From: Microbacterium oleivorans
GTDB taxonomy: Bacteria; Actinomycetota; Actinomycetes; Actinomycetales; Microbacteriaceae
Direction of reading: 5' to 3'
Assembly: GCF_001691565.1 (NCBI RefSeq)
Contig: NZ_MAYO01000003.1
Coordinates: forward strand, 2,283,851 to 2,347,850
DNA length: 64,000 bases
This document shows, piece by piece, positions 51,960-62,231 of the stretch (within the stretch, counting starts at the first letter, position 1; the number at the start of each line of letters is the position of its first letter). Under the pieces are notes generated by a model. The model was not told where the DNA came from. It saw only the letters and a program-made list of their open reading frames with translations, and ran no database searches. The position numbers were made by a program, and so were the translations under genes.

Positions 51960-52715
51960 ATGGGGATCCCGATCAGCGATGAGCTCCGAACGCTGCGCGC
52001 TCGCGCCTACGGGCCGGCCGCCGACATCCACTCCGATCCGGAGGCGATGCGCCGCCTCGAGGAACTCGAGGACGCGGCGCGACCCGTCCTGGTCGAGGAA
52101 ACGCCTGCCTCCACCCCCACCGACGATGCCCTCCCGGAGGAGGATGCCCGTGCGACGCGGAGCGGGCCCGATGCTGCGCCGCGTGCGGACGCGGAGCCGA
52201 CCTTCTGGCGCCGCCCGCGCGTCCGGACCGCGATGTGGACCACCGCCGTCGTGGTCGCGGCGCTGCTCGGTGCCGGCCTCACGTATTCGGCGGTCGCCAT
52301 CACTCCGGTCTCGGCCTCGTCGGGCGCCCCGCAGATCGCGACGGTCGCGCCGAGCATGACGTCCCGGGTGCCGCCGGGCTATTTCGGGTGGGAGGAGGGA
52401 GCTCCGGTGTTCGAGTACGAGGGGCTGACGATCCTCCAGACGGCCGCAGGGTATCTCGCCGGCGGCGACGGGGATGCGGTGTGCATCCAGGTCTTCGAGA
52501 CCGCACTCCTGCCGGACCGACGCGACGCGAATGAGTCCGACGGGTGGGGCTACGACGGCATCGCCTGGGGTGGTTGCGCGGTCGGCGCTTTCCCGGCGTC
52601 GGCGGCCGTCCCCCTGACCGGCGACGCCGCCCCGAAGGCGGACCTTCCCGACGGACGCGCGATCCAGTTCGTCCTCGAGGGTGACCGCCTCGGCGTCTTC
52701 CTCGATCGCGGCTGA
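51960..52715 (+). CDS. Hypothetical single-span membrane protein
   Basis: A 251-residue protein with an N-terminal cytoplasmic part (1-90; charged, Asp/Glu/Arg-rich, starting ISDELRTLRARAYGPAADI), one span at about 94-114 and an external domain of about 135 residues with two cysteines (AVCIQVF and WGGCAVG). No family recognised; the conserved-looking RARAYGP start is common in Microbacterium proteins of unknown role. The ATG at 51960 is preferred over one at 51942. It ends 7 bases from the convergent glucoamylase-family gene. Confidence 0.55.
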   Translation: MGIPISDELRTLRARAYGPAADIHSDPEAMRRLEELEDAARPVLVEETPASTPTDDALPEEDARATRSGPDAAPRADAEPTFWRRPRVRTAMWTTAVVVAALLGAGLTYSAVAITPVSASSGAPQIATVAPSMTSRVPPGYFGWEEGAPVFEYEGLTILQTAAGYLAGGDGDAVCIQVFETALLPDRRDANESDGWGYDGIAWGGCAVGAFPASAAVPLTGDAAPKADLPDGRAIQFVLEGDRLGVFLDRG

Positions 52716-52722
52716 CGCGCCG

Positions 52723-53987
52723 TCACACCCGTGTGAAGCCGAGCTTCCGGGCGCCGCGGGCGATCCACGGATGCCGCGAGAAGGCATCCCACACCACGGT
52801 CGACCCGAGCGCCGCAGCGCCGAGCACGGCCGTCGCGCCCTTGTTCAGGCCGTAACGCGGGCCGGCGTACCACGGCTCGTCGCCCTCGAGGTTGACGCCG
52901 TCGGTCGCGCCCCACTCGTTCCAGGCCCCCGGGTGCTCGTCCCGCAGCACGCGGAGAGCGGGCACCACCTCGTCGGGGGCGAGGGCGAGGGCGCCGAACA
53001 GCGACACCGGGGGGATCGTGCCGTCCCAACGCGGCTCGTGTCCGGCAGGATGCGCGCCGTTGACGACGTAGCCGCTCGGGCCCTCCCCGGCGGCGGGTCC
53101 CCAGAGGCCGGCGTCGAACGTCTTCGACCGTGCAGCCTGGTCGGCGCACCACGCCTTGTTCGCGAGCGTCGCTTCGCGTGCGTTCGCCCACCAGTCGCGG
53201 CCGTCGCGGTCCCGCACGCGCTGGAAGGGGTAGAACGCCAGGGGGAAGTGGTAGACGAACAGGGTGCCGGCGCGTTCGTACACGCACTCGTGGCCGCCGT
53301 ACTCGCCGACGGGCTTGTCGAACCCGTCCCACAGCGCCTGCGCGCGGTCGGCGGTGACGTCGGGGTGGCCTGCGGCGAGCAGGTACATCGGTAGCTGCTC
53401 TGCCGTCATGTCCCACTGGCTCACGAAGCCGTCGCCGTCGGCGCCGTCCGCGTAGTCGTCCGTGGCCGACGCGACCCACGCCATGCGCACGAGGGTGCGC
53501 CCGGTGTCGTCGACGGTCGTGATCCAGTCCCAGTCGATGCGCGCCAGCATCCGGTCGACCGCTGCCGTCACCTCGGGGTCGTCGAGGAAGGATGCCGCGA
53601 CCACCGCTCCGCAGAGGGCAAGGGTCGTGTCGATCGTCGAATACTCCGACCGACCCTGGCGCTCCCCGGTGTTCGCATCGACGAAGTGTGCGAGGAAGCC
53701 GTTCTTCTGCGGTACCGTGTGCTCGAGGGTCCGCACCGTGCCGCGCACGCGGTCGAGGACCTCGGCGAGATCGAGGATGCCGCGCTCCACGCCCACGCAC
53801 CACGCGGCGAGGGCGAAGCCCGTCGCGGCGACGGTGGCGACGTCCGGCAGGTCGTCCTTGTCGAGGACGAGCCCGGTGCCCGGCCCGGATGGCGTCGAGA
53901 AGCGCCAGAGCCAGCGGATCGAGGCATCCACCTCCGTTTCGGTGAGGTCGCGGATGTCGGCGGGCAGGGTTTCGATGGCGGGTAGCG

Positions 53988-53991
<4 letters not shown>
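52723..53991 (-). CDS. Glucoamylase-family (pfam10091, GH144-like) enzyme, cytoplasmic
   Basis: A 422-residue alpha/alpha-barrel enzyme. The best signature is GFLAHFVDANTGER followed by SEYSTIDTTLALCGAV (about 97-131), which matches the pfam10091 group containing GH144 endo-beta-1,2-glucanases. Tryptophan-rich SQWDMTAEQLPMYLLAAG and HFPLAFYPFQRVRD follow. There is no signal peptide, so it would cut imported oligosaccharides. It is the last gene of the LacI-headed importer operon, overlapping the ATPase gene by 4 bases. Substrate (beta-1,2-glucan or sophoro-oligosaccharide) is inferred from the family. Confidence 0.7.
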
Positions 53992-55678
<1,687 letters not shown>

Positions 55679-55679
<1 letters not shown>

Positions 55680-56692
55680 CACTTCTCCTCCTCTTCGCGC
55701 AGGTGCGGATTGCTGAGCATGTCGACGCCGAAGTTCACGAACGTCAGCGACGTCATGAGGAGCGCGAGCATGACACCGGGGGCGACGAGCCACACCCACA
55801 GCCCCTGGACGAGCGCGCCGTTGGCGTTCGCCTGGGCGAGCATCTGGCCCCAGCTGACGGTGTTCGGGTCTCCGAAGCCCATGAACGACAGGCCGGCTTC
55901 GGCCGCGATCGCGGCAGTCGCCGCCCCGATGAATCCCGAGACGATCAGGGACGACATGTTGGGCATGATCTCGCGGAAGACGATGCGCAGCATCCCGTCG
56001 CCGCCGAAACGGGCGGCCGTGACGTAGTCGCGGTTGCGCATCGAGATGATGAGGGCGCGCATCTCGCGGGACGCGCCCGCCCAGCTCGTGATCGCGACGA
56101 CGAAGACGAGCAGCGCGAGTCCTCGCGTCTCGCTGTAGGCGACGATGACCATCATCAGCGGCAGGACCGGGATGACGAGGGCCAGATTCGTTGCGAAGGA
56201 GAGGACGTCGTCGAGAGCACTCCCCTCGCGGTAGCCGGCCAGCAGCCCCACGACGATCGCGATGACGATCGTCGCAAGGCCACCCAGCACGCCGATCGCG
56301 AACGAGAGCCGCGTGCCGTGGACGAGCTGCGTGCCGATGTCGTACCCGAGGGTGTTCGTACCCAGCCAGTGGGTCGCGCTCGGATCCTGCGATGGCGCGA
56401 ACGACGCGTCGGTCGGGCTGTACGGCGTCAACACGTCCGCCAGGATCGCCACGAGCGCGAAGATCGCGAGCATCACGATGCCGACTCGCGCCTTCCGGCT
56501 CGACCAGATCACCTGGTACCAGCGCGGCGGGCGGACGACGGCGACGACCTCCTTGGTCGAGGCGTCCGCGTCGGTGACCCGTCGGCGGAAGGTCCGGACG
56601 GGTTCGGTGCGGTCGGGCAGCACGCCGCCCGCCGGTTGCGGCATCGATGCCGGCTGCGGGAGGGGGGTCTCTTCAGGAGCCATGTTCGTCAC
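55679..56692 (-). CDS. Oligopeptide-type ABC permease (DppC type)
   Basis: A 337-residue permease with a long cytoplasmic N-terminal tail (1-70, Pro/Arg-rich) and six spans. HWLGTNTLGYDIGTQLVHGTR (about 109-129) is the DppC N-terminal domain motif, and the EAA loop reads RNRDYVTAARFGGDGMLRIV (about 217-236). It forms the channel with the DppB-type partner whose gene is 7 bases upstream. Coupled to the ATPase gene by a one-base overlap. Confidence 0.92.
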
Positions 56693-56699
56693 CCGGCTT

Positions 56700-57683
56700 T
56701 CAGGCCGACGCCTTGCGGGCGCGGGGGTCGATGAGCGGATAGATGAGGTCGACGATGAAGTTCGCCGTGAGGACGATCACGATCGTCGCGAGGAGGATCG
56801 CCTGCATGAGCGGGAAGTCGCGGTTGCTGGTCGCCTCGCCCATGAGGCGCCCCATGCCGGGGTAATCGAAGACGGTCTCGATGAGGATCGAGCCGCCCAT
56901 CAGCACGCCGAGCGAGAGCGCGAACCCGGTGATGACCGGCAGCAGTGCGTTCCGGGCGGCGTAGCCGAGGGCGAGCGTCCGCTCCTTGAGCCCGGCCGCT
57001 GAGGCGAGGCGGATGTAGTCCTCTCCGAGCACCTGGACCATCGTGTTGCGCATCGACAGGATGAAGCCGATCGGGGCGGTGATCATGAGGGTCAGCGCGG
57101 GCAGGAAGCCGTGGGCGACCACGTCGGCGATGTGCTCGGGCGTGCCCGGGTCCGTGTACCCGTATCCGCCCGTCGCGGGGAACCACCCCAGCGTGTAGGC
57201 GAACAGGAACACGACGATGAGGGCGATCCACACGGATTGCAGGTTGCCGACGAAGGTGGATCCGACCGAGATGGTCGCGTCGAAGCGACTGTTGCGTCGC
57301 CACGCGGCGACCGCGCCGAGGAGGGTGCCGATCACGAATGACAGGATCTGCGTCAACCCCACGAGCACGAGCGTCCAGGGGAGCGCCTTGCCGAGCACCT
57401 CGATGACCGGCGCGGGGAAGTAGGTGAACGAGATGCCGAGGTCCCCGGCGGCCAGCTGCTGCAGGTACTGCCAGTACGCGACGAACACGTTGTCGTCGCC
57501 GTAGCCGAGCATCGTCTTGATGGCCGCAACCTGTGCGGGGTCGACCTCGCCGCGTCCGGTGAGCTGGGTCACCATGATCTCGGCGGGGTCACCCGGCTGC
57601 AGCCGCGGGATGACGAAGTTCAGCGTGATTGCCGCCCACAGCGTGAGCAGGAAGTAGCCCGTCTTGCGTGCGTAGTAGACCAT
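56700..57683 (-). CDS. Oligopeptide-type ABC permease (DppB type)
   Basis: A 327-residue permease with six spans. It starts KTGYFLLTLWAAITLNFVIPRLQPGDP, the DppB first span and loop; the EAA-type loop is LGEDYIRLASAAGLKERTLA (about 230-249). The long extracytoplasmic loop of about 70 residues after span 1 is normal for the family. It is the second transporter gene, 3 bases after the binding-protein gene, and 7 bases before the DppC-type gene. Confidence 0.92.
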   Translation of the reverse strand: MVYYARKTGYFLLTLWAAITLNFVIPRLQPGDPAEIMVTQLTGRGEVDPAQVAAIKTMLGYGDDNVFVAYWQYLQQLAAGDLGISFTYFPAPVIEVLGKALPWTLVLVGLTQILSFVIGTLLGAVAAWRRNSRFDATISVGSTFVGNLQSVWIALIVVFLFAYTLGWFPATGGYGYTDPGTPEHIADVVAHGFLPALTLMITAPIGFILSMRNTMVQVLGEDYIRLASAAGLKERTLALGYAARNALLPVITGFALSLGVLMGGSILIETVFDYPGMGRLMGEATSNRDFPLMQAILLATIVIVLTANFIVDLIYPLIDPRARKASA

Positions 57684-57686
57684 CGC

Positions 57687-59393
57687 TCAGTCCTCCCCGG
57701 TCCCGGTGGGAGCCTCCGCGTCGTCAGCGGGGCGAAGTTCGGACGCGAGGCGGATGAGCTGATCGACCGGGTACGGATCGTCCTCGCTCGGCCACCCGAC
57801 CGCGTTCTCGGTCCGGTAGATCAGGCGGCTCGGCGCGTATTGCAGGGCGATGTACGGGAATTCGGTCATGAACACGTCGATGACGCGCTCCTCGATCTCC
57901 TTCGCGCGGGCGGGGTCCGTGACGTTCGCCCACTCGTCGATCAGCGCGTCGATCTCAGGGTTCGAGTAACGCGCGCGGTTGAGGAGGAGCTCCTTGTCGT
58001 GCGAGATCTGCGACGACTGCAGGCGCGCGCCGAGATCCCTCGACCGCTGGCACCCGCCGCCGACGAAGTCGACGACCATGTCGAAGTTCCCGGAGCGCTG
58101 CATCCCGTCGACCGCGTTCGGGTCGGTGGTGACCATCTTCACCTGCACGCCGACGTCCTTGGCGTTGCGGACCACGACGTCGGCCATCGCGATGATGTCC
58201 ATCCAGCCGGCCTGCACGCTGAAGACGAAAGACAGCGGTCTGCCCTCGTCGTCGACCCGCCAGCCGTCGGCGTTCCTCTCGTAGCCGGCGGCGTCGAGGA
58301 GTTCGTTGGCCTTGTCGGGGTCGTAGGGGATCGTCTCCTTGCCGCGCCACTTCTCGGGGATGTCCTGCTCCTGGTAGGGGAGGAGGAGCATCGACTGGCT
58401 GGCGGGCTCCATGATGCCGTAGGTCGCGCGCTCCGTGATCGCCTCGCGGTCGATCGCGTAGGCGAACCCCTCGCGGAACTTCGGGTCGTCCAGCACGGGC
58501 CGTTCATTGTTGAGGGCGATCACCGTCGTCGCGTCCGGCGGGTAGAAGAAGTGCGCGTTCTCGGGGTCGGGGGCGACCACCGAACGGTTCGGATTGGGGA
58601 TGTCGCCGCGGTAGAGGTCGAGCGCTCCGCCGCGGAGCTTGAGAGCACCGGAGTTGGCGTCGTACTGCCCCTCCATCGAGATCCGCTGGATCTTCACCTC
58701 GTCGGCATTCCAGTAGTTCGGGTTGCGCTCGAGGATGAGGCGTCGCCCGTTGTAGTCCTTCGGCACGAACGGCCCGGTCGCGACCCCGACGGTGTCGACG
58801 AAGAGCGTCGGGTCGCCCTGCTCGGCGTAGATGTGCTCGGGCAGGATCTTCATCGTCGAGAGGATGCCGTCGGTCTTCGGCACCGCAGCGCCTGAGAACT
58901 GGATCTCCACCGTGTGGTCGTCGATGGCCCGAACGTTCTCGGCGGGTGCGCCGAAGTACTCGCCCCAGATGCCGGCCCGGTCCGCGGCGGGGAACTCCTT
59001 GCCGACCATGAACGTGTAGACGACGTCGTCGGCGGTGAAGGGTTCGCCGTCGCTCCACTGCACACCCTCCCGGAGCGTGAGCACCATGCGGTCGGGGGTC
59101 GGCCACTCATAGGAGGTCGCGAGCCAGGGGATCGCCTCGCAGGTGAAGCGGTCGCGGATCATCAGCGGCTCGAACAGCCAGGTCTGCACGGTGGCGTTCG
59201 GTGACAGCCAGTTGTAGTTCAGGATGCCCTGCACCGATCCGGCGGCCTCCGACGGCATCCGGATCTCGGCGATCATGCCCTCTTCGGCGGCCGGCGCCGG
59301 CGTCAGGCCGATGTTCGCGCAGGCGGACGTCGCCAGCAGTGCGGACACCAGGGCGGCGCTCGCCGCCATCCTCGTTCTCGTGCGCGTTCTCAT
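57687..59393 (-). CDS. Family 5 ABC substrate-binding lipoprotein
   Basis: A 568-residue SBP_bac_5 protein with signal peptide and lipobox (A-T-S-A-C, Cys25). Family points: LREGVQWSDGEPFTADDVVYTF (near 110-131), YGIMEPASQSMLLLPYQEQ and DPDKANELLDAAGY (about 350-363). It binds oligopeptides or oligosaccharides; the operon context with a glucanase-like enzyme and LacI regulator favours a glycan. The start at 59393 has GGAACCTCC-type sequence nearby and MRTRTRTRM as basic head. It follows the lacI gene by 44 bases with a hairpin in between. Confidence 0.92.
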   Translation of the reverse strand: MRTRTRTRMAASAALVSALLATSACANIGLTPAPAAEEGMIAEIRMPSEAAGSVQGILNYNWLSPNATVQTWLFEPLMIRDRFTCEAIPWLATSYEWPTPDRMVLTLREGVQWSDGEPFTADDVVYTFMVGKEFPAADRAGIWGEYFGAPAENVRAIDDHTVEIQFSGAAVPKTDGILSTMKILPEHIYAEQGDPTLFVDTVGVATGPFVPKDYNGRRLILERNPNYWNADEVKIQRISMEGQYDANSGALKLRGGALDLYRGDIPNPNRSVVAPDPENAHFFYPPDATTVIALNNERPVLDDPKFREGFAYAIDREAITERATYGIMEPASQSMLLLPYQEQDIPEKWRGKETIPYDPDKANELLDAAGYERNADGWRVDDEGRPLSFVFSVQAGWMDIIAMADVVVRNAKDVGVQVKMVTTDPNAVDGMQRSGNFDMVVDFVGGGCQRSRDLGARLQSSQISHDKELLLNRARYSNPEIDALIDEWANVTDPARAKEIEERVIDVFMTEFPYIALQYAPSRLIYRTENAVGWPSEDDPYPVDQLIRLASELRPADDAEAPTGTGED

Positions 59394-59417
59394 CGGAACC
59401 TCCTCGTTCCTCGGGTG

Positions 59418-59432
59418 GGGCGCGCGGCGCCC
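59418..59432. other. Hairpin between lacI and the binding-protein gene
   Basis: GGGCGC-GCG-GCGCCC is a perfect 6-bp stem with a 3-base loop in the 44-base gap. In binding-protein operons such stems often stabilise the downstream, highly expressed gene; partial termination after lacI is another option. Confidence 0.45.
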
Positions 59433-59437
59433 GGTTC

Positions 59438-60472
59438 TCAGTCCGTCGTCGCCTCGTCGCCCCTCGCGGCAGCGCAGCCGCAGGACTCACGGATCACGAG
59501 CCGCGTCGGCAGCACCGTCCGCGGCTCGAGGTCGTCGCCGAGCGCACCCGCTGCGGCATGCGCACCCAGTTCGGTGACCGGCTGGTGCACGGTGGTCAGT
59601 CGGGGCGAGGCGATCTCGGCGAGGGACTGGTCGTCGAACCCGGTGATGGCCACGTCCTGCGGGATGCGGTGGCCGAGCCCCGGCAGGGTCGCGAGCAGGC
59701 CGATGGCGAGCTCGTCGTTCGCACAGACGAGAGCATCGGGCAGTCCGCTCTCGTGCACCTGACGGGCGGCCAGGGCCCCGCTGCGGACGTCGAGTCCGTA
59801 GCGCAGCGGCGCGCCGGCCTCATGCAGCCCCGCGTCGCGGAGGGCGTCGCGGAATCCCTCGTAGCGGAGGGTCGTGTCGGGGGAGCCGGCGGGCTCGCCC
59901 ACGAACCACAGTCGCCGGTGGCCGTGGGCCTCGATGAGGTGGCGGGTCAGCTCGGCGGCGGCGCTCCGGCCGTCGGTCACTACGGCCGGGGCCTCGGCGC
60001 TCTCGCCGGCGACCACCACGACGCGCCCGGTCGCGGCGAGGCGGGTGATCTCGGCATCCGGGATCGTCCCACCCGCCACGATGAGACCGTCAGTGCGTTC
60101 GGCGAGCTGCCGGACGGATGCCACGGCGTCGGGCCTCAGGTGGGTTCCGAGCACGTTGATCGCGACGCCGCGCTCGACGGCGACCGATTCGGCGCCTTCG
60201 ATGAGCGCGGCGAAGTAGGGCCCGCCCAGACCCGGCAGGACGATTCCGAGCGTGTTCGTGCGCTGATACGAGAGCGCGCGGCCGAGGGACGAGGGCGTGT
60301 AGCCGAGGCGATCGATCGCCTCACGCACACGCGCTGTCGTCTCCCCGGTGACGCGCGGGTCGTCGTGAGTGACTCGCGAAACCGTCGCGACCGAGACACC
60401 CACCTCGCGGGCGATGTCGCGGATCGTCGGTCGGGAACCCGTCCGCGGACGGGGGGTACGCGCGTCGGTCAT
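59438..60472 (-). CDS. LacI family transcriptional repressor
   Basis: A 344-residue LacI-type protein. The N-terminal helix-turn-helix reads TIRDIAREVGVSVATVSRVTHDD (about 16-38), with the hinge helix at TPSSLGRALSYQRTNTLGIV. The C-terminal part is a periplasmic-binding-protein-like sensor (about 70-330). GGAGGG precedes the ATG. The promoter region has two TGTAACCGGTTACA-like palindromes, so it is self-controlled, and because it is the first gene of the importer operon it controls that too. The same site pair precedes the GH13-GH1 operon at 62.2 kb. Confidence 0.92.
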   Translation of the reverse strand: MTDARTPRPRTGSRPTIRDIAREVGVSVATVSRVTHDDPRVTGETTARVREAIDRLGYTPSSLGRALSYQRTNTLGIVLPGLGGPYFAALIEGAESVAVERGVAINVLGTHLRPDAVASVRQLAERTDGLIVAGGTIPDAEITRLAATGRVVVVAGESAEAPAVVTDGRSAAAELTRHLIEAHGHRRLWFVGEPAGSPDTTLRYEGFRDALRDAGLHEAGAPLRYGLDVRSGALAARQVHESGLPDALVCANDELAIGLLATLPGLGHRIPQDVAITGFDDQSLAEIASPRLTTVHQPVTELGAHAAAGALGDDLEPRTVLPTRLVIRESCGCAAARGDEATTD

Positions 60473-60512
60473 GTCCCTCCGTCACCTCCTCGTGAGCCTG
60501 GGATCCGGGGAT

Positions 60513-60559
60513 GATGTAACCGGATACATCGAGCGACTGTAGCGCCGGTAACCGGTTAC
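60513..60559. promoter_or_regulatory. Paired LacI operators upstream of lacI
   Basis: GATGTAACCGGATACATC (60513-60530; one mismatched pair) and GTAACCGGTTAC (60548-60559; perfect palindrome) have centres 32 bp apart, three helical turns. The same pair occurs at 62154-62199. Binding by the LacI protein encoded next to it is a strong inference. Confidence 0.8.
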
Positions 60560-60571
60560 ATCAACCCCGGC

Positions 60572-61003
60572 TCACGAGGAGAGGCGACGGTAGGCGTCAC
60601 CGAGCCAGCGGTCGTACGCGGCCCACGGCTCGCCGACCCGCGCTCGCACCTGATCGATGTGGATGAGCACAGCGCCGGTGAGGCTGAACCATTCGCCTCC
60701 CTCGCGGAGGTCGGCGAACTGGACGTGACGGTCGTGTTCGATGCGGCGGTCGCCCGGTTCGAAGGCGAGCAGCTCGTCGTGCATGATCGCGGCGAGTCGG
60801 CGTCGAGGTGTCGCGGAGGTCCCTATCTTCACTCGGTCCCGGTACCGCAGGTAGTACACGACGTCGATGCGGGGGTGCGGCAGGTCGGCGTCCGGCGCAT
60901 CGCCCAGGCGCCAGCCGCAGCGGACGCAGTGCCAGAGACCATCGACGCGGTCGCCGGTCGAGCCGCCGCAGACACGGCACGGAGACGGAAGCGAGGCGGA
61001 CAC
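60572..61003 (-). CDS. GIY-YIG nuclease family protein (T5orf172/Mug113-like)
   Basis: A 143-residue protein. The N-terminal part has a CxxC zinc-ribbon pair (PCRVCGG and HCVRCGW). The GIY-YIG-like core starts VVYYLRYRDRVKIGTSATPRRRLAAI (about 56-81), with R in TPRRRL and the later segment RRIEHDRHVQFADLREGGEWFSL carrying the glutamate. It resembles the T5orf172/Mug113 subgroup; DNA cleavage is likely but not shown. The GTG at 61003 is preceded by GAGGA. The frame is open further upstream, without similarity. Confidence 0.72.
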   Translation of the reverse strand: MSASLPSPCRVCGGSTGDRVDGLWHCVRCGWRLGDAPDADLPHPRIDVVYYLRYRDRVKIGTSATPRRRLAAIMHDELLAFEPGDRRIEHDRHVQFADLREGGEWFSLTGAVLIHIDQVRARVGEPWAAYDRWLGDAYRRLSS

Positions 61004-61448
61004 GAGGTCATCCTCGTCGCCGGCTCCGACATCGCACCATCCGGCGGGAGGGTCCCGGACGCGAGCCGCGGGGGGAGGGCGGGTCGACGGCCGGGGCCCC
61101 GGATGCGTCACCGTGACGATCGGAGACGCGATCCCGCGCGGACACCCGGGGCTGGGTTGCCGGCGACGATACGCCGAAGCGGGTCGAAAGAGAAGCGATC
61201 CGATGATCCGGCTGGAGCGGGGTCTCCCCCAGACCCCAGCCGGATCGTCGCGCTGTAGCGTGGCCCGCACGCGGGAACGCCTGGAACCCCCAGAAACCAG
61301 TCCGGGTGCGGGCTAACCAGCTCCCCAACTGTTGGTCTACAGCGACACGAATGTACCGACGCCCCCACCCGATCTTGTCCCCCTTTCGGGGGACAAGATC
61401 GATGTGCTAAAAACTTCTTCCCGATCCTCCTCGGTGAACAATGGAGGG
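61004..61448. other. 445-bp gap with three strong inverted repeats
   Basis: No gene is supported here. Structures: (1) 61205-61246, arms GATCCGGCT / AGCCGGATC and inner GGGGTCT / AGACCCC around CCCCC, with a GGAGC and a single-A bulge; (2) 61263-61313, GCCCGCAC / GTGCGGGC enclosing 35 bases with a CTGG...CCAG inner stem; (3) 61370-61401, a perfect 14-bp stem (core GATCTTGTCCCCC / GGGGGACAAGATC) with loop TTTC. The gap separates divergent genes. Structured RNA, operators or remnants of a small mobile element are all possible. Confidence 0.6.
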
Positions 61449-62036
61449 GTGTCTTCACTGATCGTCGTCGCCCACCCCGATCCCACATCTCTCACTCACG
61501 AGGTCGCGTCGCGGCTCGCAGCCGCACTGCCCGATGGCGAGGTCGAGATGGCCGATCTCGCAGCGGAGGGGTTCGATCCCCGGTTCACCCTCGCCGACCG
61601 GCACTCCTTCCTCGCCGGGGGCGACTACCCCGATGACGTCGCCGCTGAGATCGCGCGTGTCGAGCGCGCCGACCATCTCGTCCTCGTCTTCCCGGTCTTC
61701 TGGTGGTCGATGCCGGCCGTCCTCAAGGGATGGATCGACCGCGTCTTCGTCAACGGGTGGGCGTTCGGCGTCGGCGAGGGGGATGGCATCCGGCCGGGGC
61801 TCGGCCGCCTCACGGCGCACATGATCCCGATCGCGGGGTCGGACGCGGCGCTGTACGAACGGCGCGGCTACGACGCGGCGATCGCGACGCAGATCGGGAC
61901 CGGGATCCTCGACTACTGCGGCATCCGTCGCGGTCGCACCGAGTTCCTGTACGACGCCGACAGCGGAGCCGCCGCGGCCGACGTCGATGCCGTCGTCGAG
62001 CGGATCGCGGATGCCGTCCGTCGGGGCGCGAGCTGA
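61449..62036 (+). CDS. NAD(P)H-dependent oxidoreductase (NQO1/MdaB-like flavodoxin fold)
   Basis: A 195-residue flavodoxin-like quinone reductase. The start SSLIVVAHPDPTSLTHEVA is the FMN/FAD phosphate-binding strand and loop; LVFPVFWWSMPAVLKGWIDRVF (about 81-102) is the family signature. It should reduce quinones or similar by two electrons. The GTG at 61449 is directly preceded by GGAGGG, closer than usual; a GTG at 61434 in frame is an alternative. Downstream of the strong palindrome at 61370-61401, which could be its operator. Confidence 0.88.
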   Translation: MSSLIVVAHPDPTSLTHEVASRLAAALPDGEVEMADLAAEGFDPRFTLADRHSFLAGGDYPDDVAAEIARVERADHLVLVFPVFWWSMPAVLKGWIDRVFVNGWAFGVGEGDGIRPGLGRLTAHMIPIAGSDAALYERRGYDAAIATQIGTGILDYCGIRRGRTEFLYDADSGAAAADVDAVVERIADAVRRGAS

Positions 62037-62153
62037 CGCATCCGCTCAGCGGAGCGCGGCGACCGCATCCGTCTTCCGCTGCGGCGTCGTCCGTGACTCG
62101 GCGTCGAGGACGCGGGTGGTCCGGGACGGGCCGAAGCACCCGACTCGTCGCTG

Positions 62154-62199
62154 GATGTAACCGGATACATCAGGTACTCTCCCCGGGGTAACCGGTTAC
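62154..62199. promoter_or_regulatory. Paired LacI operators upstream of the GH13-GH1 operon
   Basis: GATGTAACCGGATACATC (62154-62171) is identical to 60513-60530, and GTAACCGGTTAC (62188-62199) identical to 60548-60559; centres are 31 bp apart. The second site ends 32 bases before the GH13 start, a repressor position. Confidence 0.82.
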
Positions 62200-62231
62200 A
62201 TGGCCTGCAACGACGCAGAGAGGAACGAGTC

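Noticed and set aside
61263..61313. tRNA-like structure
   Set aside because: The closed element is 51 nt, too short, and lacks anticodon and T-loop consensus.
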